Origin: Rothia gullae
Lineage (GTDB): Bacteria > Actinomycetota > Actinomycetes > Actinomycetales > Micrococcaceae
Length of the DNA: 64,000 bases
Assembly (NCBI RefSeq): GCF_024294905.1
Contig: NZ_JANCOC010000010.1
Location: forward strand, 30,347 to 94,346
Direction: 5' to 3'
In this document: positions 1-8,799 of the stretch, piece after piece
How the letters are laid out: the number at the start of each line of letters is the position of its first letter
Numbering within the stretch: position 1 is the first letter of the stretch
Made by a program: the position numbers and the translations under genes
Notes under the pieces: generated by a model
The model's input: only the letters and a program-made list of their open reading frames with translations
Database searches by the model: none
Told to the model about the DNA's origin: nothing

Positions 1-885
1 CAGGTGATTCTCACTCTCGGCGGAGCCCCGAAGCTTAGTGCAACTACTCACTATGTGACGACGATTCCGTGGTTCCGTCAGATATACCCGGACATTACGA
101 AGGTTCCGGCCCCGATTGCCGCCAATAACGACCTCAATATGGAGGCTCTACTGGCCACTAAGCCCGATGTGGTGTTGGTGTCGAGTGAGAAGCAGGCTGA
201 GGCTGTGCGTCAGGCGGGGCTGACCGCCGTACGTGTGGGCTTTAGCGATATGAACGGCCTGATGCAGACGGTGAATCTGACGGCGGAAGTTCTAGGTACT
301 CAGGGCGCCTATGAGCGTGCTCAGAAGTACAACGCATACATGCAGAAGAACCTGAAGCTGATTGAGGAACGTCTGAAGGACCTGCCCGATAGCGAGCACC
401 CGAAGGTGATGCATATCGGTAGCGGCACGAAGGTTCAGAATGTCTCTGGTAGCGGCATCGTGATTGATGAGTGGATTAAGATTGCTGGCGGTCAGAATGT
501 TGCTGCTGATCAGAAGGGCATGAAGGACGTGTCTATGGAGCAGATTACAGCGTACGCTCCTGAAGTGATCATTATTGGCGGTGACGCGTCCGCGAAGGGT
601 GTTCAGACGATTCAATCTGATGCGGCGTGGAAGGACGTTCCTGCGGTGAAGAACAACAAGGTGATTCGTAACCCGTACGGCACGTTCAACTGGGATCGCT
701 ATTCCACTGAGGAAGCTTTGCAGGTGCTGTGGGCTGCGAAGACTCTGCATCCTCAGAAGTTCACCGATATTGACATGGTGAAGGAAACCCAGGAGTTCTA
801 CTCCACTTTCTTTGGCTATTCCTTGAGCACTGATGATGCTCAGCGCATCCTCGCCGGTGAGGCCCCTGAAGGCTACACCGCTTAG
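1..885 (+). CDS. Substrate-binding protein of an iron/siderophore-type ABC importer (5' truncated)
   Basis: The frame is open from the first base of the window, so the N-terminus (lipoprotein signal and Ser-rich linker) lies upstream. The visible 294 residues align throughout with the two proteins that follow, including KPDVVLVSS, a GSGTKV-like strand, the NWDRYSTEEALQ block and the ending FYSTFFGY. This is the TroA/BtuF-like fold that captures Fe3+-siderophore or cobalamin-type ligands outside the membrane and passes them to a permease. No permease or ATPase gene is visible, so it may lie upstream. The GTG at position 4 is unlikely to be the true start. The ligand cannot be told from sequence; a metal complex is most likely. 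Confidence 0.85.
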   Translation, partial: QVILTLGGAPKLSATTHYVTTIPWFRQIYPDITKVPAPIAANNDLNMEALLATKPDVVLVSSEKQAEAVRQAGLTAVRVGFSDMNGLMQTVNLTAEVLGTQGAYERAQKYNAYMQKNLKLIEERLKDLPDSEHPKVMHIGSGTKVQNVSGSGIVIDEWIKIAGGQNVAADQKGMKDVSMEQITAYAPEVIIIGGDASAKGVQTIQSDAAWKDVPAVKNNKVIRNPYGTFNWDRYSTEEALQVLWAAKTLHPQKFTDIDMVKETQEFYSTFFGYSLSTDDAQRILAGEAPEGYTA

Positions 886-901
886 ACCTTGTTCTGGGCG
901 C

Positions 902-939
902 CTCTCCTCTGCCGGTAGGGACCCTGCCGGTGGGGAGAG
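902..939. other. Intercistronic stem-loop
   Basis: CTCTCC at 902-907 pairs with GGAGAG at 934-939, and an inner CCGG/CCGG pairing closes the loop. It lies between the stop codon of the first binding-protein gene and the start of the second. There is no T-run, so it is more likely an mRNA stabiliser or processing point than an intrinsic terminator. Confidence 0.4.
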
Positions 940-976
940 CCTCCTCAGAGTTTCACACATATTTGAAAGATATACG

Positions 977-2146
977 ATGACTACTTTTCGTTCTGGTATT
1001 GCACTGACGGCAGCTTTGATGCTGGCGGCGCTGACAGGTTGCGGTGCATCGAATACTGCTTCCTCCTCTCCGAGTACCTCTGCGTCCTCGAGCGTATCTG
1101 CGGCATCCTCGTCTGTCGCATCCTCTCAGGCGTGGAAGGATTTGGTTTCTGCCACCGGTGTTGAGATTACTTACAGTGCGGACGGTTCGCGTGTGCTGAC
1201 CGATAACAGCGGTCAGAAAGTTGAGCTACCCGCTACCGTCGATCGCATCGCAAACCTGTGGGATGCGAACAACCAGGTGATGCTGTTGCTCGGCTCTTCC
1301 AATCATATTGTGGCGACCACTCAGCAGATTTCGAAGATGCCTTGGTATAAGAAGGTTCAGCCGAAGATTACTCAAGCATCCACTCCTGTCTCCGGCACCG
1401 ATTTGAACGTTGAGGAGCTGCTGAAGTCTAAGCCGGACGTCGTGGTGTCCATTGACAAGACTCAGGTTGAAAAGGCGCGAGCTGCGGGCCTGACCACTGT
1501 ACAGCTGGGCTTCCAGGATTTCGCGGGTCTGAAGAAGAACGTGGTCATGACCGCGGAGGTACTCGGTACCGATCAGGCTCGTTCGCAGGCTATCAAGTAC
1601 ATTACCTACCTTGAGAAGAACCTGAAGTTCGTGATCGAACGCACTGCTTCCTTGAGCGATGACCAGCGCCCGAAGGTGTTGCACATTGCCGGCGGTTCCG
1701 ACGTGACGAAGGTCGACGGTTCCGATTCGATTATTGGTGAATGGATGAAAGCAACCGGCGCGAAGAACTCGATTGACGGCGTGGCCAACTACAAGAACAT
1801 CTCGCTGGAGCAGATTATCGCCTCTGCACCGGATGCCATTATCGTGGGCAATTCTGACGCGCAGCAGGGCATTGACTCCATCAAGGCTGACGCTGCGTGG
1901 AAGGATATTCCAGCCGTCAAGAATGACAAGCTGTACCGAAACCCTGTAGGCACCTTCAAGTGGGACCGCTACTCCACGGAGGAGGCCCTGCAGCTACTGT
2001 GGGCAGGCAAGACCCTGCATCCCGAACTGTTTACCGACGTTGATTTGGTCAAGGAAACCCGCGAGTTCTACTCAACCTTCTACGGCTACCAGCTGACCGA
2101 GGATGAGGCGCAGCGCATCTTAGCTGGGCAGAACCCGGCATCCTAA
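977..2146 (+). CDS. Iron/siderophore-type ABC transporter substrate-binding lipoprotein, copy 2
   Basis: A 389-residue lipoprotein. The signal peptide is about 21 residues with the lipobox LTGC, so Cys22 should be lipidated; a Ser/Ala-rich linker of roughly 30 residues follows, then the binding domain (ANNQVMLLLG, KPDVVVSIDK, VLHIAGGSDV, FKWDRYSTEEALQ). The ATG at 977 gives a proper signal; an in-frame extension to 833 would overlap the previous gene and add nothing recognisable. It would sit on the outer face of the membrane as the capture subunit of an ABC importer. Its neighbours on both sides are close paralogues, so the array probably arose by tandem duplication, perhaps with different ligand specificity. 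Confidence 0.88.
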   Translation: MTTFRSGIALTAALMLAALTGCGASNTASSSPSTSASSSVSAASSSVASSQAWKDLVSATGVEITYSADGSRVLTDNSGQKVELPATVDRIANLWDANNQVMLLLGSSNHIVATTQQISKMPWYKKVQPKITQASTPVSGTDLNVEELLKSKPDVVVSIDKTQVEKARAAGLTTVQLGFQDFAGLKKNVVMTAEVLGTDQARSQAIKYITYLEKNLKFVIERTASLSDDQRPKVLHIAGGSDVTKVDGSDSIIGEWMKATGAKNSIDGVANYKNISLEQIIASAPDAIIVGNSDAQQGIDSIKADAAWKDIPAVKNDKLYRNPVGTFKWDRYSTEEALQLLWAGKTLHPELFTDVDLVKETREFYSTFYGYQLTEDEAQRILAGQNPAS

Positions 2147-2169
2147 TCCCCCGGGCTCGCTTTAGATTT

Positions 2170-2271
2170 CCGGCGGTGGTTTGGGCGGCACACAAGAGAT
2201 GCGGTAGAGGTGCCCTTTGTCTTGTGAGGGGCGTGTCCCTAGCACGCCTGCCCCACCCAGGCCGCCGCCGG
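2170..2271. other. Long-range intercistronic hairpin between binding-protein genes
   Basis: Fifteen bases at 2170-2184 (CCGGCGGTGGTTTGG) pair with 2257-2271, using three G-U pairs. The 72-nt loop contains further GC-rich pairing. No T-run follows. It may stabilise or separate the two mRNA segments; a weak Rho-independent stop is less likely. Confidence 0.4.
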
Positions 2272-2311
2272 GTTATTCACCTATCCGTTGTACACCGCAG
2301 AAAGACACACC

Positions 2312-3457
2312 ATGAAAATCACGAAGTTCCACACCGGCGTTGCTCTAACCACTTCCCTGCTGCTGGCTGCTCTGACCGGTTGCGGCGCCGCGAACACCGC
2401 CTCCTCCTCGGGTTCGGCTTCGAGCTCGACCTCAGTCTCGGCTTCGAGTAATTCTGCGAAGAAGCACACCAGCTTCTTCGTGAAGGACAACGGTAACGGC
2501 ACTAAGGTCATTAAGGACATTGATGGCAAGGAGGTCACCGTCCCCACAACCCCTGAGCACATCGCTGACCTGTGGCACGCAAACAACCAGGTGGTTCTGT
2601 TGCTCGGCGGGGCTGAGAAGCTGGTGTCCACCACGACTAACGTGAAGTCTCTGGCATGGTTCAAGCAGGTCTACCCCGGCATTGAGAAGGTTGACGCGCC
2701 GGTGAAGGGCACCGACGTGAACATGGAGCAGTTGCTCGCCGACAAGCCGGAGGTGCTGCTCGCCTCCTCGAAGGAGCAGATTGCGAAGGCAGCTGAGGCG
2801 GGTATCCCGGCGGTGCACGTTGAGTTCCAGAACTTCGCGGACCTGAAGCGCACCGTTGAGCTGACCGCCGAGGTTATTGGCACCGATGAGGCGATTGAGC
2901 GTGCTGAGAAGTACCTGGCGTACCTGGAGAAGAACGAGAACCTCATCAAGGAGCGTCTGCAGGGCGTCACCGAGTCCCCGAAGGTGCTGCACGTTGCGGG
3001 CGGTTCTGACCTGACGAAGGTGGACGGCTCAAATTCCCTGATTGGCGAGTGGATGAAGCTTTCGGGTGCGAAGAACTCTCTGGACGGCGTGGAGAACTTG
3101 AAGAACATTTCTCTGGAGCAGATTATTGCCTCGCAGCCGGAGTACATCATCATTGGCGGCGCGGATGCGCAGAAGGGCGTTGACGCGATTAAGGCCGACG
3201 CCGCGTGGGCTGACGTTCCGGCGGTGAAGAACAGCAAGATTATTAAGAACCCGGTCGGCACCTTCAACTGGGACCGCTACTCGGCTGAGGAGGCTCTGCA
3301 GATTCTGTGGGCGGCGAAGCTGTTCCACCCCGAGAAGTTCTCCGACGTTGACCTGGTGAAGGAGACCCGCGAGTTCTACTCGACCTTCTACGGCTACAAC
3401 CTGACTGAGGATGAGGCGCAGCGCATCATCAATGGTCAGGGCCCCGCAACTAACTAA
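2312..3457 (+). CDS. Iron/siderophore-type ABC transporter substrate-binding lipoprotein, copy 3
   Basis: A 381-residue lipoprotein closely related to the previous two. The signal ends at LTGC with Cys24 as the lipid site, followed by a Ser-rich linker to about residue 48 and the binding domain (LWHANNQVVLLLGG, VLHVAGGSDLTKVDG, FNWDRYSAEEALQ, FYSTFYGYNL at the end). The ATG at 2312 is preferred over one 24 bases upstream because only it leaves a normal short charged n-region. It is the last gene of the array; a strong terminator follows. The same family assignment applies as for its neighbours: extracytoplasmic capture of a metal complex for an ABC importer whose other subunits are not in view. 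Confidence 0.88.
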   Translation: MKITKFHTGVALTTSLLLAALTGCGAANTASSSGSASSSTSVSASSNSAKKHTSFFVKDNGNGTKVIKDIDGKEVTVPTTPEHIADLWHANNQVVLLLGGAEKLVSTTTNVKSLAWFKQVYPGIEKVDAPVKGTDVNMEQLLADKPEVLLASSKEQIAKAAEAGIPAVHVEFQNFADLKRTVELTAEVIGTDEAIERAEKYLAYLEKNENLIKERLQGVTESPKVLHVAGGSDLTKVDGSNSLIGEWMKLSGAKNSLDGVENLKNISLEQIIASQPEYIIIGGADAQKGVDAIKADAAWADVPAVKNSKIIKNPVGTFNWDRYSAEEALQILWAAKLFHPEKFSDVDLVKETREFYSTFYGYNLTEDEAQRIINGQGPATN

Positions 3458-3501
3458 CGTGATGGCAGCTCACCTGGCGACCGGCTAGCTCGTTAAACAC
3501 G

Positions 3502-3548
3502 TACCGCCCGGAACCGTGCTCCCAGCACAATTCCGGGCGGTATTTTAT
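3502..3548 (+). terminator. Intrinsic terminator after the binding-protein array
   Basis: A perfect 12-bp stem (TACCGCCCGGAA at 3502-3513 with its complement at 3531-3542) is followed by TTTTATT. It closes the three-gene array and may also serve the convergent gene on the minus strand. Confidence 0.85.
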
Positions 3549-3576
3549 TGGTTTGTAGCCGTGGGGCGCCGCAGTG

Positions 3577-3611
3577 CTAGTTGACTGCAGGGTTAGTTGA
3601 CGGCAGCGTTA
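3577..3611. repeat. 16-bp degenerate tandem repeat at the end of the 442-residue gene
   Basis: CTAGTTGACTGCAG at 3577 and TTAGTTGACGGCAG at 3593 are spaced 16 bp; the next unit begins with the stop codon of the minus-strand gene at 3609. Each unit carries a stop codon on the minus strand (TAG, TAA, TAA). Confidence 0.6.
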
Positions 3612-4937
3612 GCGCACTTCCACGGTGGCTCCAGCGAGGCTCATCAGCGCCCGGTTCGTCAGCGGAAGGTACCCGTTCAGGGCGCTCAAAATCAGCTGCA
3701 TGATGCGCTCTTCATCCTCCACGCTCAGCCCGCGCGGAATACCCACACCCGGCACGCAGATGCGCTGCTTATACAGGTCAATCACCGCGCACACGGTGCG
3801 GTTCGGCACGCCCAACACCGGCAGCATGCCTCGGTGATTGATGGTGCGCAGGCCCTTACCGACCACGGCGGCGGTGCGGATATCCGGGCGGGCACTCCTC
3901 GCGAACCGGGAGGCGCCCGCACCGTTCGCAAAAGCGGCAGGGTCGGGAATACTATTCGGCACCGCACTCTTCTCGTTCAGCACAGACAGGAGCGGCTCCC
4001 CCACCGCGGCGGTGACCGCCACGTAGCGTACCTGCCGGTCCATAGCGTTGAGGAAGTCCAGTTCCACGTACTCCTCCACGCGGTAGTTATCGACCAGGCC
4101 GGCTTCACCCGATCCGGTTTCCTCCACGGTTCGGGTGATGACTTCTTCATCGTAGAAGCTTGCCACGCACACCTGCGAGGCGCCGCGTTCAATGCGGGCG
4201 CGGCATTGGTAGTCGTCGTCGAGCAGCCAGAGGGACAGATCGTAGCCATCAGGCACATCGCGCACACCGGTCGCAAGCAGCACTTCGCCGCCGCCCAGGG
4301 AGAACGGTTCCCAGCCAGCCGGTTCAAAAGCGTTGAGGGCACCGTCCAGGGCTGGGTTGCAGGATCCGAGGCTCGGCGCTTGATCAGCCGGGGTGAACGC
4401 CTCAGTGGAGGGCATGGCGATAGTCAGCCCGCGCATCCTGCCAGCAAGGCAGAGCTCAACCGCCATGAGCAGGTGACCCGCACCTTCACGGCTCAGAGCT
4501 GGGCTCTGAACCAGGTGCGCCACGCCGGAGTTGTCCAGGCTGAGGTGTTCGCCAACTCCGCGGGCGGCGTTCGAGTAGCGGTTATGCAGCCGCACCAGCT
4601 CGTCAATGGGCAGGGCGCGGCCCACGGCGCCGAACGCCTTGGCGATAGCGTGAACGTGTTCGGGGAAGACGCGGCAGAGCCTGCCGAGCTGACGGGCAAA
4701 CTCTGCCGGACGCTGCGTGAGCACGCCCAGCAGGGTGCCAAGGTTCTGCTGGCGGTAGGCGTTGAGTAGCTGGGCGACGGTGGCGGGTTCAAGCTGCTCG
4801 ATAGCGCCCCTCTTGGGGAGGCGGGATCCCTGGCGGTTGAGGGTTGCGGTGGCGTCGCGGCTGCCCGCGGACTGCTCTGATGAGTTTTTGCCTGCTTGTG
4901 CGTCTACTTGTTGATAGTAGGTTCCCAACTGCGTCAC
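3609..4937 (-). CDS. Unrecognised 442-residue protein, weakly TerD-like in its middle
   Basis: I do not recognise this protein with confidence. It starts at a GTG (MTQLGTYYQQ), has a charged helical N-terminal half (residues about 40-170, with GRLCRVFPEHVHAIAKAFG), and a central stretch DGYDLSLWLLDDDYQ that resembles the core strand of TerD-type domains, followed by VELDFLNAMDRQVRYVAV. The C-terminus has short hydrophobic segments but no clear membrane helix or signal peptide. It is a lone gene between the binding-protein array (convergent) and a 500-bp intergenic region. An actinobacterial TerD-related fusion protein is possible, but that rests on one motif. Low certainty on function; high that it is coding, from length and codon use. 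Confidence 0.6.
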   Translation of the reverse strand: MTQLGTYYQQVDAQAGKNSSEQSAGSRDATATLNRQGSRLPKRGAIEQLEPATVAQLLNAYRQQNLGTLLGVLTQRPAEFARQLGRLCRVFPEHVHAIAKAFGAVGRALPIDELVRLHNRYSNAARGVGEHLSLDNSGVAHLVQSPALSREGAGHLLMAVELCLAGRMRGLTIAMPSTEAFTPADQAPSLGSCNPALDGALNAFEPAGWEPFSLGGGEVLLATGVRDVPDGYDLSLWLLDDDYQCRARIERGASQVCVASFYDEEVITRTVEETGSGEAGLVDNYRVEEYVELDFLNAMDRQVRYVAVTAAVGEPLLSVLNEKSAVPNSIPDPAAFANGAGASRFARSARPDIRTAAVVGKGLRTINHRGMLPVLGVPNRTVCAVIDLYKQRICVPGVGIPRGLSVEDEERIMQLILSALNGYLPLTNRALMSLAGATVEVR

Positions 4938-5391
4938 GTTTTCACGACCTTGAGCTCTTCAGAGCGTTCGTTAGCTGATTCTTCGTAAGGTGACGGGCGG
5001 GGCTCAGCGCCTACCGGCAGATGGTTCGTGCACACACTCGACCGTCTGCCGGATCTTATAGTACCGGCATACAGCTGTGCCTCATTCCTTGAGCAACTAA
5101 GCTATATCAAGACGTCAGCATCAGGACCTCAGCGCTGAGATAGTACCCAGTTCTCCGCGCTGAGATGTCAGCGTTGAGCCCTGCCCGTCGGTGCGGGCGC
5201 ACGCGTTCCCTCGTGGAGGCGCCGGGCTGGGTTACCGCTGGTGACGAACCCCTTGCCCGTGCCGTGGAGGGGCATGTGCGTTCCGCAACGTTTTTTAGGC
5301 TATCAGCTTTAGCGGGCAATTACTAGGGCTAGAGTAACTATTAACTAAGGTTAAACTATCTTTTGGGTTTTGATGACTTTACACAGGCGCT
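4938..5391. other. Intergenic region with one hairpin
   Basis: No convincing gene. A 12-bp inverted repeat (CCGGCAGATGGT near 5014-5025, ACCGTCTGCCGG near 5041-5052, one G-U pair) could form a hairpin in the 5' region of the minus-strand gene at 4937. The rest (5060-5390) is AT-richer toward 5340-5380 and presumably holds the promoter of that gene. Confidence 0.4.
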
Positions 5392-5437
5392 CTAGCCCGG
5401 AAATCTAGGACCGTGAATCTAGGGGCCGGGAAGCTAG
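5392..5437. repeat. Stop-codon repeat array after yigZ
   Basis: CTAG occurs at 5392, 5405, 5419 and 5434 within degenerate units of 13-15 bp (CCGGnnnCTAGnn). The copy at 5434 is the stop codon of yigZ on the minus strand; the other three continue downstream of it. Confidence 0.6.
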
Positions 5438-6120
5438 ACCGGCAAATCCACCCACTGCGTATCCCCCCAAGCCACACTCGCCACACCGGAACTCAAGCTC
5501 ACCACCAGTTCCTCGGCACGCGCCAGTTCCTCCGGGCGGTCAAACACGCCCAGGGAAATCGTGGCACCCTCCGCACCGTACTCGGTACCCAGCACGTTCA
5601 GACCGGCAGCACGGATCTCGTTCTCCAGGCGGCCAGCATCCGCATGCGAACTGGGCACCTGACCCACACGCAAACGCTCACGCGAATCGAATAGCGCACC
5701 ATCCAGGGTCTGCACCACCGAATCAGTGTAGGCACGCACCAGACCGCCCGCGCCAAGCTTAATGCCACCGAAGTAACGCACGACCACCGCAACCACATCC
5801 GACAGGTCGGTGGTGCCGTCCTCGCGGGTCTGACGCGCCAGCAGCGCCTGCATCATCGGCACACCGGCGGTACCGGCGGGCTCACCATCATCGGAGGAAC
5901 GCTGAATATCGCGGTCAGCACCAATAATGAACGCCGAACACACGTGGCGGGCATCGTGGTAGGTCTTGCGCACCGAGTCAATGTAGGCGCGCGCCTCCTC
6001 AACGGTGCTCACGCGCTTGATGTGACCAATAAATTCGCTACGCTTAATTTCGAGGAGACTCTCATAGGGCTCATCGCCGCGCGGTACAAGGTATCGGTTG
6101 GCGCGAGTTTCTTCCTGCAT
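5434..6120 (-). CDS. yigZ: YigZ/IMPACT family protein
   Basis: A 228-residue protein of the YigZ (UPF0029/IMPACT N-domain) family. Hallmarks are DDGEPAGTAG at residues 77-86 and RYFGGIKLGAGGL at about 115-127, together forming the conserved IMPACT core; the C-terminal ferredoxin-like part (residues 145-228) is shorter in conservation. Length matches the family. Eukaryotic IMPACT acts in translational control; the bacterial role is not settled, and a nucleic-acid or ribosome-linked function is inference. It starts at ATG 6120, divergent from coaE with only 58 bp between, so the promoters must share that gap. Function beyond the family name is uncertain. Confidence 0.9.
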   Translation of the reverse strand: MQEETRANRYLVPRGDEPYESLLEIKRSEFIGHIKRVSTVEEARAYIDSVRKTYHDARHVCSAFIIGADRDIQRSSDDGEPAGTAGVPMMQALLARQTREDGTTDLSDVVAVVVRYFGGIKLGAGGLVRAYTDSVVQTLDGALFDSRERLRVGQVPSSHADAGRLENEIRAAGLNVLGTEYGAEGATISLGVFDRPEELARAEELVVSLSSGVASVAWGDTQWVDLPV

Positions 6121-6178
6121 GTGTCCTCCTCTAATCAGTACCTATCTATTGTGGCACAGCCCCTCAGGAGCACCGTCC

Positions 6179-6814
6179 ATGTCCCAGCCTTCTTTCCCCG
6201 CCTCCACTGTCCTGCGCCGTTACGCCCTCACCGGCGGCATCGGCAGCGGCAAGAGCACCATCGCATCCCTCTTCGTTGAGCATGGCGCGTTCCTGGTGGA
6301 TGCGGACGCTATCTCCCGCTCCCTCATGGAGCCCGGCGAGGCGGTGCTCACCCGCACGGTCGCGGAGTTCGGTGAGCATCTGCTCGAGGCGGACGGCCGC
6401 CTTAACCGCCCCGCCCTGGCGCGTATCGTGTTCAATGATGAGCAGGCACGCCTGCGTCTAAACGCGATTGTGCATCCCGCTATTCGTGAGCGTGCCGCAC
6501 AGCTGGTGGAGCAGGCGCAGTCCCAACCCGGTTTCAGCGGCGTGGTGTTGGAGGATATTCCTCTGCTCGTGGAGACCGGCGACCCGTCCGCCTTTGAAGG
6601 CGTGGTCGTGGTGCGCACTCCCCTGGCGACTCGCCTGCAACGCCTCGTATCTTCGCGCGGCATGAGTGAGGAGGATGCGCGCGCCCGCATCGCCGCGCAG
6701 GCTACCGACGAGCAGCGTGAGGCAGTCGCAGCCTGGATTATTGATAATGGCGGCTCGCTGGAGGAAACCGCCGAGCAGGTGTACGCCGTCTGGGAACAGA
6801 TGACCACCGTCTAA
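6179..6814 (+). CDS. coaE: Dephospho-CoA kinase
   Basis: A 211-residue kinase catalysing the last step of coenzyme A synthesis: ATP-dependent phosphorylation of the 3'-OH of dephospho-CoA, in the cytoplasm. The P-loop GGIGSGKST is at residues 19-27, followed by DADAISRSLMEPG (substrate and Mg2+ binding) and NAIVHPAIRERA; RGMSEEDARARIAAQ is the lid region. The ATG at 6179 is preceded by AGGAG at about 6166-6170. Single gene, divergent from yigZ and convergent with rpsA. In many actinobacteria coaE lies next to rpsA, as here. Usual bacterial length; nothing odd in the coding sequence. Confidence 0.97.
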   Translation: MSQPSFPASTVLRRYALTGGIGSGKSTIASLFVEHGAFLVDADAISRSLMEPGEAVLTRTVAEFGEHLLEADGRLNRPALARIVFNDEQARLRLNAIVHPAIRERAAQLVEQAQSQPGFSGVVLEDIPLLVETGDPSAFEGVVVVRTPLATRLQRLVSSRGMSEEDARARIAAQATDEQREAVAAWIIDNGGSLEETAEQVYAVWEQMTTV

Positions 6815-6874
6815 AATCCTCCTCAGCAACACCGGGCACACGCCCCCGGAGTCCAACGAGCTCGTCCCAACCCC

Positions 6875-6908
6875 GGCTCACTCCAGTCTGAGGCTCACTC
6901 CAGTCTGA
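6875..6908. repeat. Perfect 17-bp tandem duplication downstream of coaE
   Basis: GGCTCACTCCAGTCTGA at 6875-6891 is repeated exactly at 6892-6908, 60 bp past the coaE stop codon. Same period class as the other 3'-end arrays in the window. Confidence 0.85.
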
Positions 6909-6930
6909 CTCACCCCGGCCCAAATAACGC

Positions 6931-6970
6931 AAAGAACCCCTCACCTCCCAAACGGGAGATGAGGGGGTTC
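6931..6970 (-). terminator. Intrinsic terminator of rpsA (also faces coaE)
   Basis: The stem AACCCCTCACCTCCC / GGGAGATGAGGGGGTT closes over a short loop at 6950-6953; on the minus strand it runs into TTCTTTG. It separates the convergent rpsA and coaE genes. Confidence 0.8.
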
Positions 6971-7044
6971 CTCAGCTCTAGGCACCCCACGCGGGGCTTA
7001 CCTATCGGCTATTACGCCTGATGAGTGCTCATCTGAGCGGCAGA

Positions 7045-8499
7045 TTAGTTGCCGGTCAGCTTCTTGCGGAGCTCAGCCAGTGCCTCATCCGATGCGAGGG
7101 TACCTGCGGAAGCGGGCTCCTCGGAGGAGTAAGAGGTCGGTGCGGGCTCAGCTGCTGCGGGAGCTGCTGCTGCAGCCTCTGCGTCAGCTTCGAGAGCCTT
7201 AGCAACCTGAACCTTGTGAGCCTCGAAGCGAGCCTGTGCCTCTGCGTACTGTGCTTCCCAAGCCTCGCGCTGTGCGTCGAAGCCTTCCAGCCACTCGTTA
7301 GCCTCGGGGTCGAAGCCCTCGGGGTACTTGTAGTTGCCAGCCTCGTCGTACTCTGCAGCCATACCGTACAGAGCGGGGTCAAACTCGGTAGCGTTGGGGT
7401 CAACGCCCTCGTTTGCCTGCTTGAGGGACAGGGAGATGCGGCGGCGATCCATGTCGATGTCGATGATCTTAACGAAGACCTCTTCACCAACGGAGACGAC
7501 CTGCTCAGCCAGGTCAACGTGGCGGGTTGCCAGCTCGGAGATGTGGACGAGGCCCTCGATGCCGTCCTCAACGCGCACGAATGCACCGAAGGGAACGAGC
7601 TTGGTGACCTTGCCGGGAACAATCTGACCCAGAGCGTGGGTGCGAGCAAATGCCTGCCACGGATCTTCCTGGGTTGCCTTGAGGGACAGGGACACGCGCT
7701 CGCGGTCCAGGTCCACCTCGAGAACCTCGACGGTAACGGGCTGGCCAACCTCGACAACCTCGGACGGGTGGTCGATGTGCTTCCAGGACAGCTCGGACAC
7801 GTGAACCAGACCGTCCACGCCACCCAGGTCCACGAATGCACCGAAGTTGACGATGGAGGAGACAACGCCCTCGCGGACCTGACCCTTCTCCAGCTCGTTG
7901 AGGAAGGAGGAGCGAACAGCGGACTGAGTCTCTTCCAGGTATGCACGGCGGGACAGAACAACGTTGTTGCGGTTCTTGTCCAGCTCGATGATCTTAGCTT
8001 CGATCTGCTGACCGATGTAAGGTGCGAGGTCGCGAACGCGGCGCATCTCAACGAGAGATGCGGGCAGGAAGCCACGCAGACCGATGTCGAGGATAAGGCC
8101 ACCCTTGACAACCTCGATAACGGTACCGGTAACGACGCCGTCGTTTTCCTTGACCTTCTCGATGTCGCCCCATGCACGCTCGTACTGTGCGCGCTTCTTG
8201 GAGAGGATCAGGCGACCTTCCTTGTCCTCCTTGGTGAGGACGAGTGCCTCAACCTCGGAGCCGAGCTCGACAACCTCAGAGGGGTCGATGTCGTGCTTGA
8301 TGGACAGCTCGCGGGAGGGGATGACGCCTTCGGTCTTGTAACCGATGTCGAGCAGAACCTCATCGTGGTCGATCTTAACGACCTGGCCGGAGACGAGATC
8401 GCCGTCGTTGAAGACCTTAATGGTCTTCTCGACTGCCTCGAGGAATGCCTGCTCGTCGCCGATGTCGTTGATTGCGACCTGAGGGATGTTGGTGCTCAT
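7045..8499 (-). CDS. rpsA: 30S ribosomal protein S1
   Basis: A 484-residue S1 protein with four consecutive S1/OB-fold RNA-binding repeats (roughly residues 34-105, 120-187, 205-275 and 290-362), recognisable by the FGAFVDLGGVDGLVH and FGAFVRVEDGIEGLVH blocks. The C-terminal 110 residues are acidic then Ala/Pro-rich and carry no S1 repeat, the usual actinobacterial short form compared with six repeats in E. coli. S1 binds mRNA on the small subunit during initiation. Starts at ATG 8499. A long open frame on the opposite strand is a codon-bias shadow. A single transcription unit with its own 300-nt upstream region and terminator. Confidence 0.97.
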   Translation of the reverse strand: MSTNIPQVAINDIGDEQAFLEAVEKTIKVFNDGDLVSGQVVKIDHDEVLLDIGYKTEGVIPSRELSIKHDIDPSEVVELGSEVEALVLTKEDKEGRLILSKKRAQYERAWGDIEKVKENDGVVTGTVIEVVKGGLILDIGLRGFLPASLVEMRRVRDLAPYIGQQIEAKIIELDKNRNNVVLSRRAYLEETQSAVRSSFLNELEKGQVREGVVSSIVNFGAFVDLGGVDGLVHVSELSWKHIDHPSEVVEVGQPVTVEVLEVDLDRERVSLSLKATQEDPWQAFARTHALGQIVPGKVTKLVPFGAFVRVEDGIEGLVHISELATRHVDLAEQVVSVGEEVFVKIIDIDMDRRRISLSLKQANEGVDPNATEFDPALYGMAAEYDEAGNYKYPEGFDPEANEWLEGFDAQREAWEAQYAEAQARFEAHKVQVAKALEADAEAAAAAPAAAEPAPTSYSSEEPASAGTLASDEALAELRKKLTGN

Positions 8500-8799
8500 G
8501 TAGTGAGGGCTCCAATTGGATTTCTAATAGGTCGACGCTGCCGGTTCACCGCTCAACACCTCCGGGTGGAGGCGCCGACCGGCTCACTTTTTCACCCCGG
8601 CGCGCACGGTATAGGGCCGTTAACGCCTTTGAATGAGGTGAGGAAACGTCGAGCTGACGGATACTTACAATGTGTACCACCCGCCGGAAGCAGATGCTCT
8701 AAGCAGGGTGTGCGAGCGGTCTGCGCCCGTTTTCTCCCCGTTTTCTTAAGGAGAAAAAGAGCATAGAAAACCCGTACGTTGGTACACGCGATTAATAGT
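8500..8799 (-). other. Upstream region of rpsA
   Basis: No gene. The sequence holds the rpsA promoter and a likely long 5' leader. GCCGGT near 8540 can pair with ACCGGC near 8577, with CACCTCC/GGAGGCG-type pairing inside, giving a hairpin about 60 nt before the start codon. S1 synthesis is autoregulated in other bacteria through leader structure; whether that applies here is inference. Confidence 0.4.

Noticed and set aside
5107..5319. 70-codon frame on the minus strand upstream of the 442-residue gene
   Set aside because: No ribosome site and atypical composition.
7021..8766. A 581-codon open frame on the plus strand across rpsA
   Set aside because: It is the antisense shadow of a highly biased GC-rich gene; its product is Leu/Val/Asp/Cys-rich with no family, and S1 motifs are clear on the other strand.
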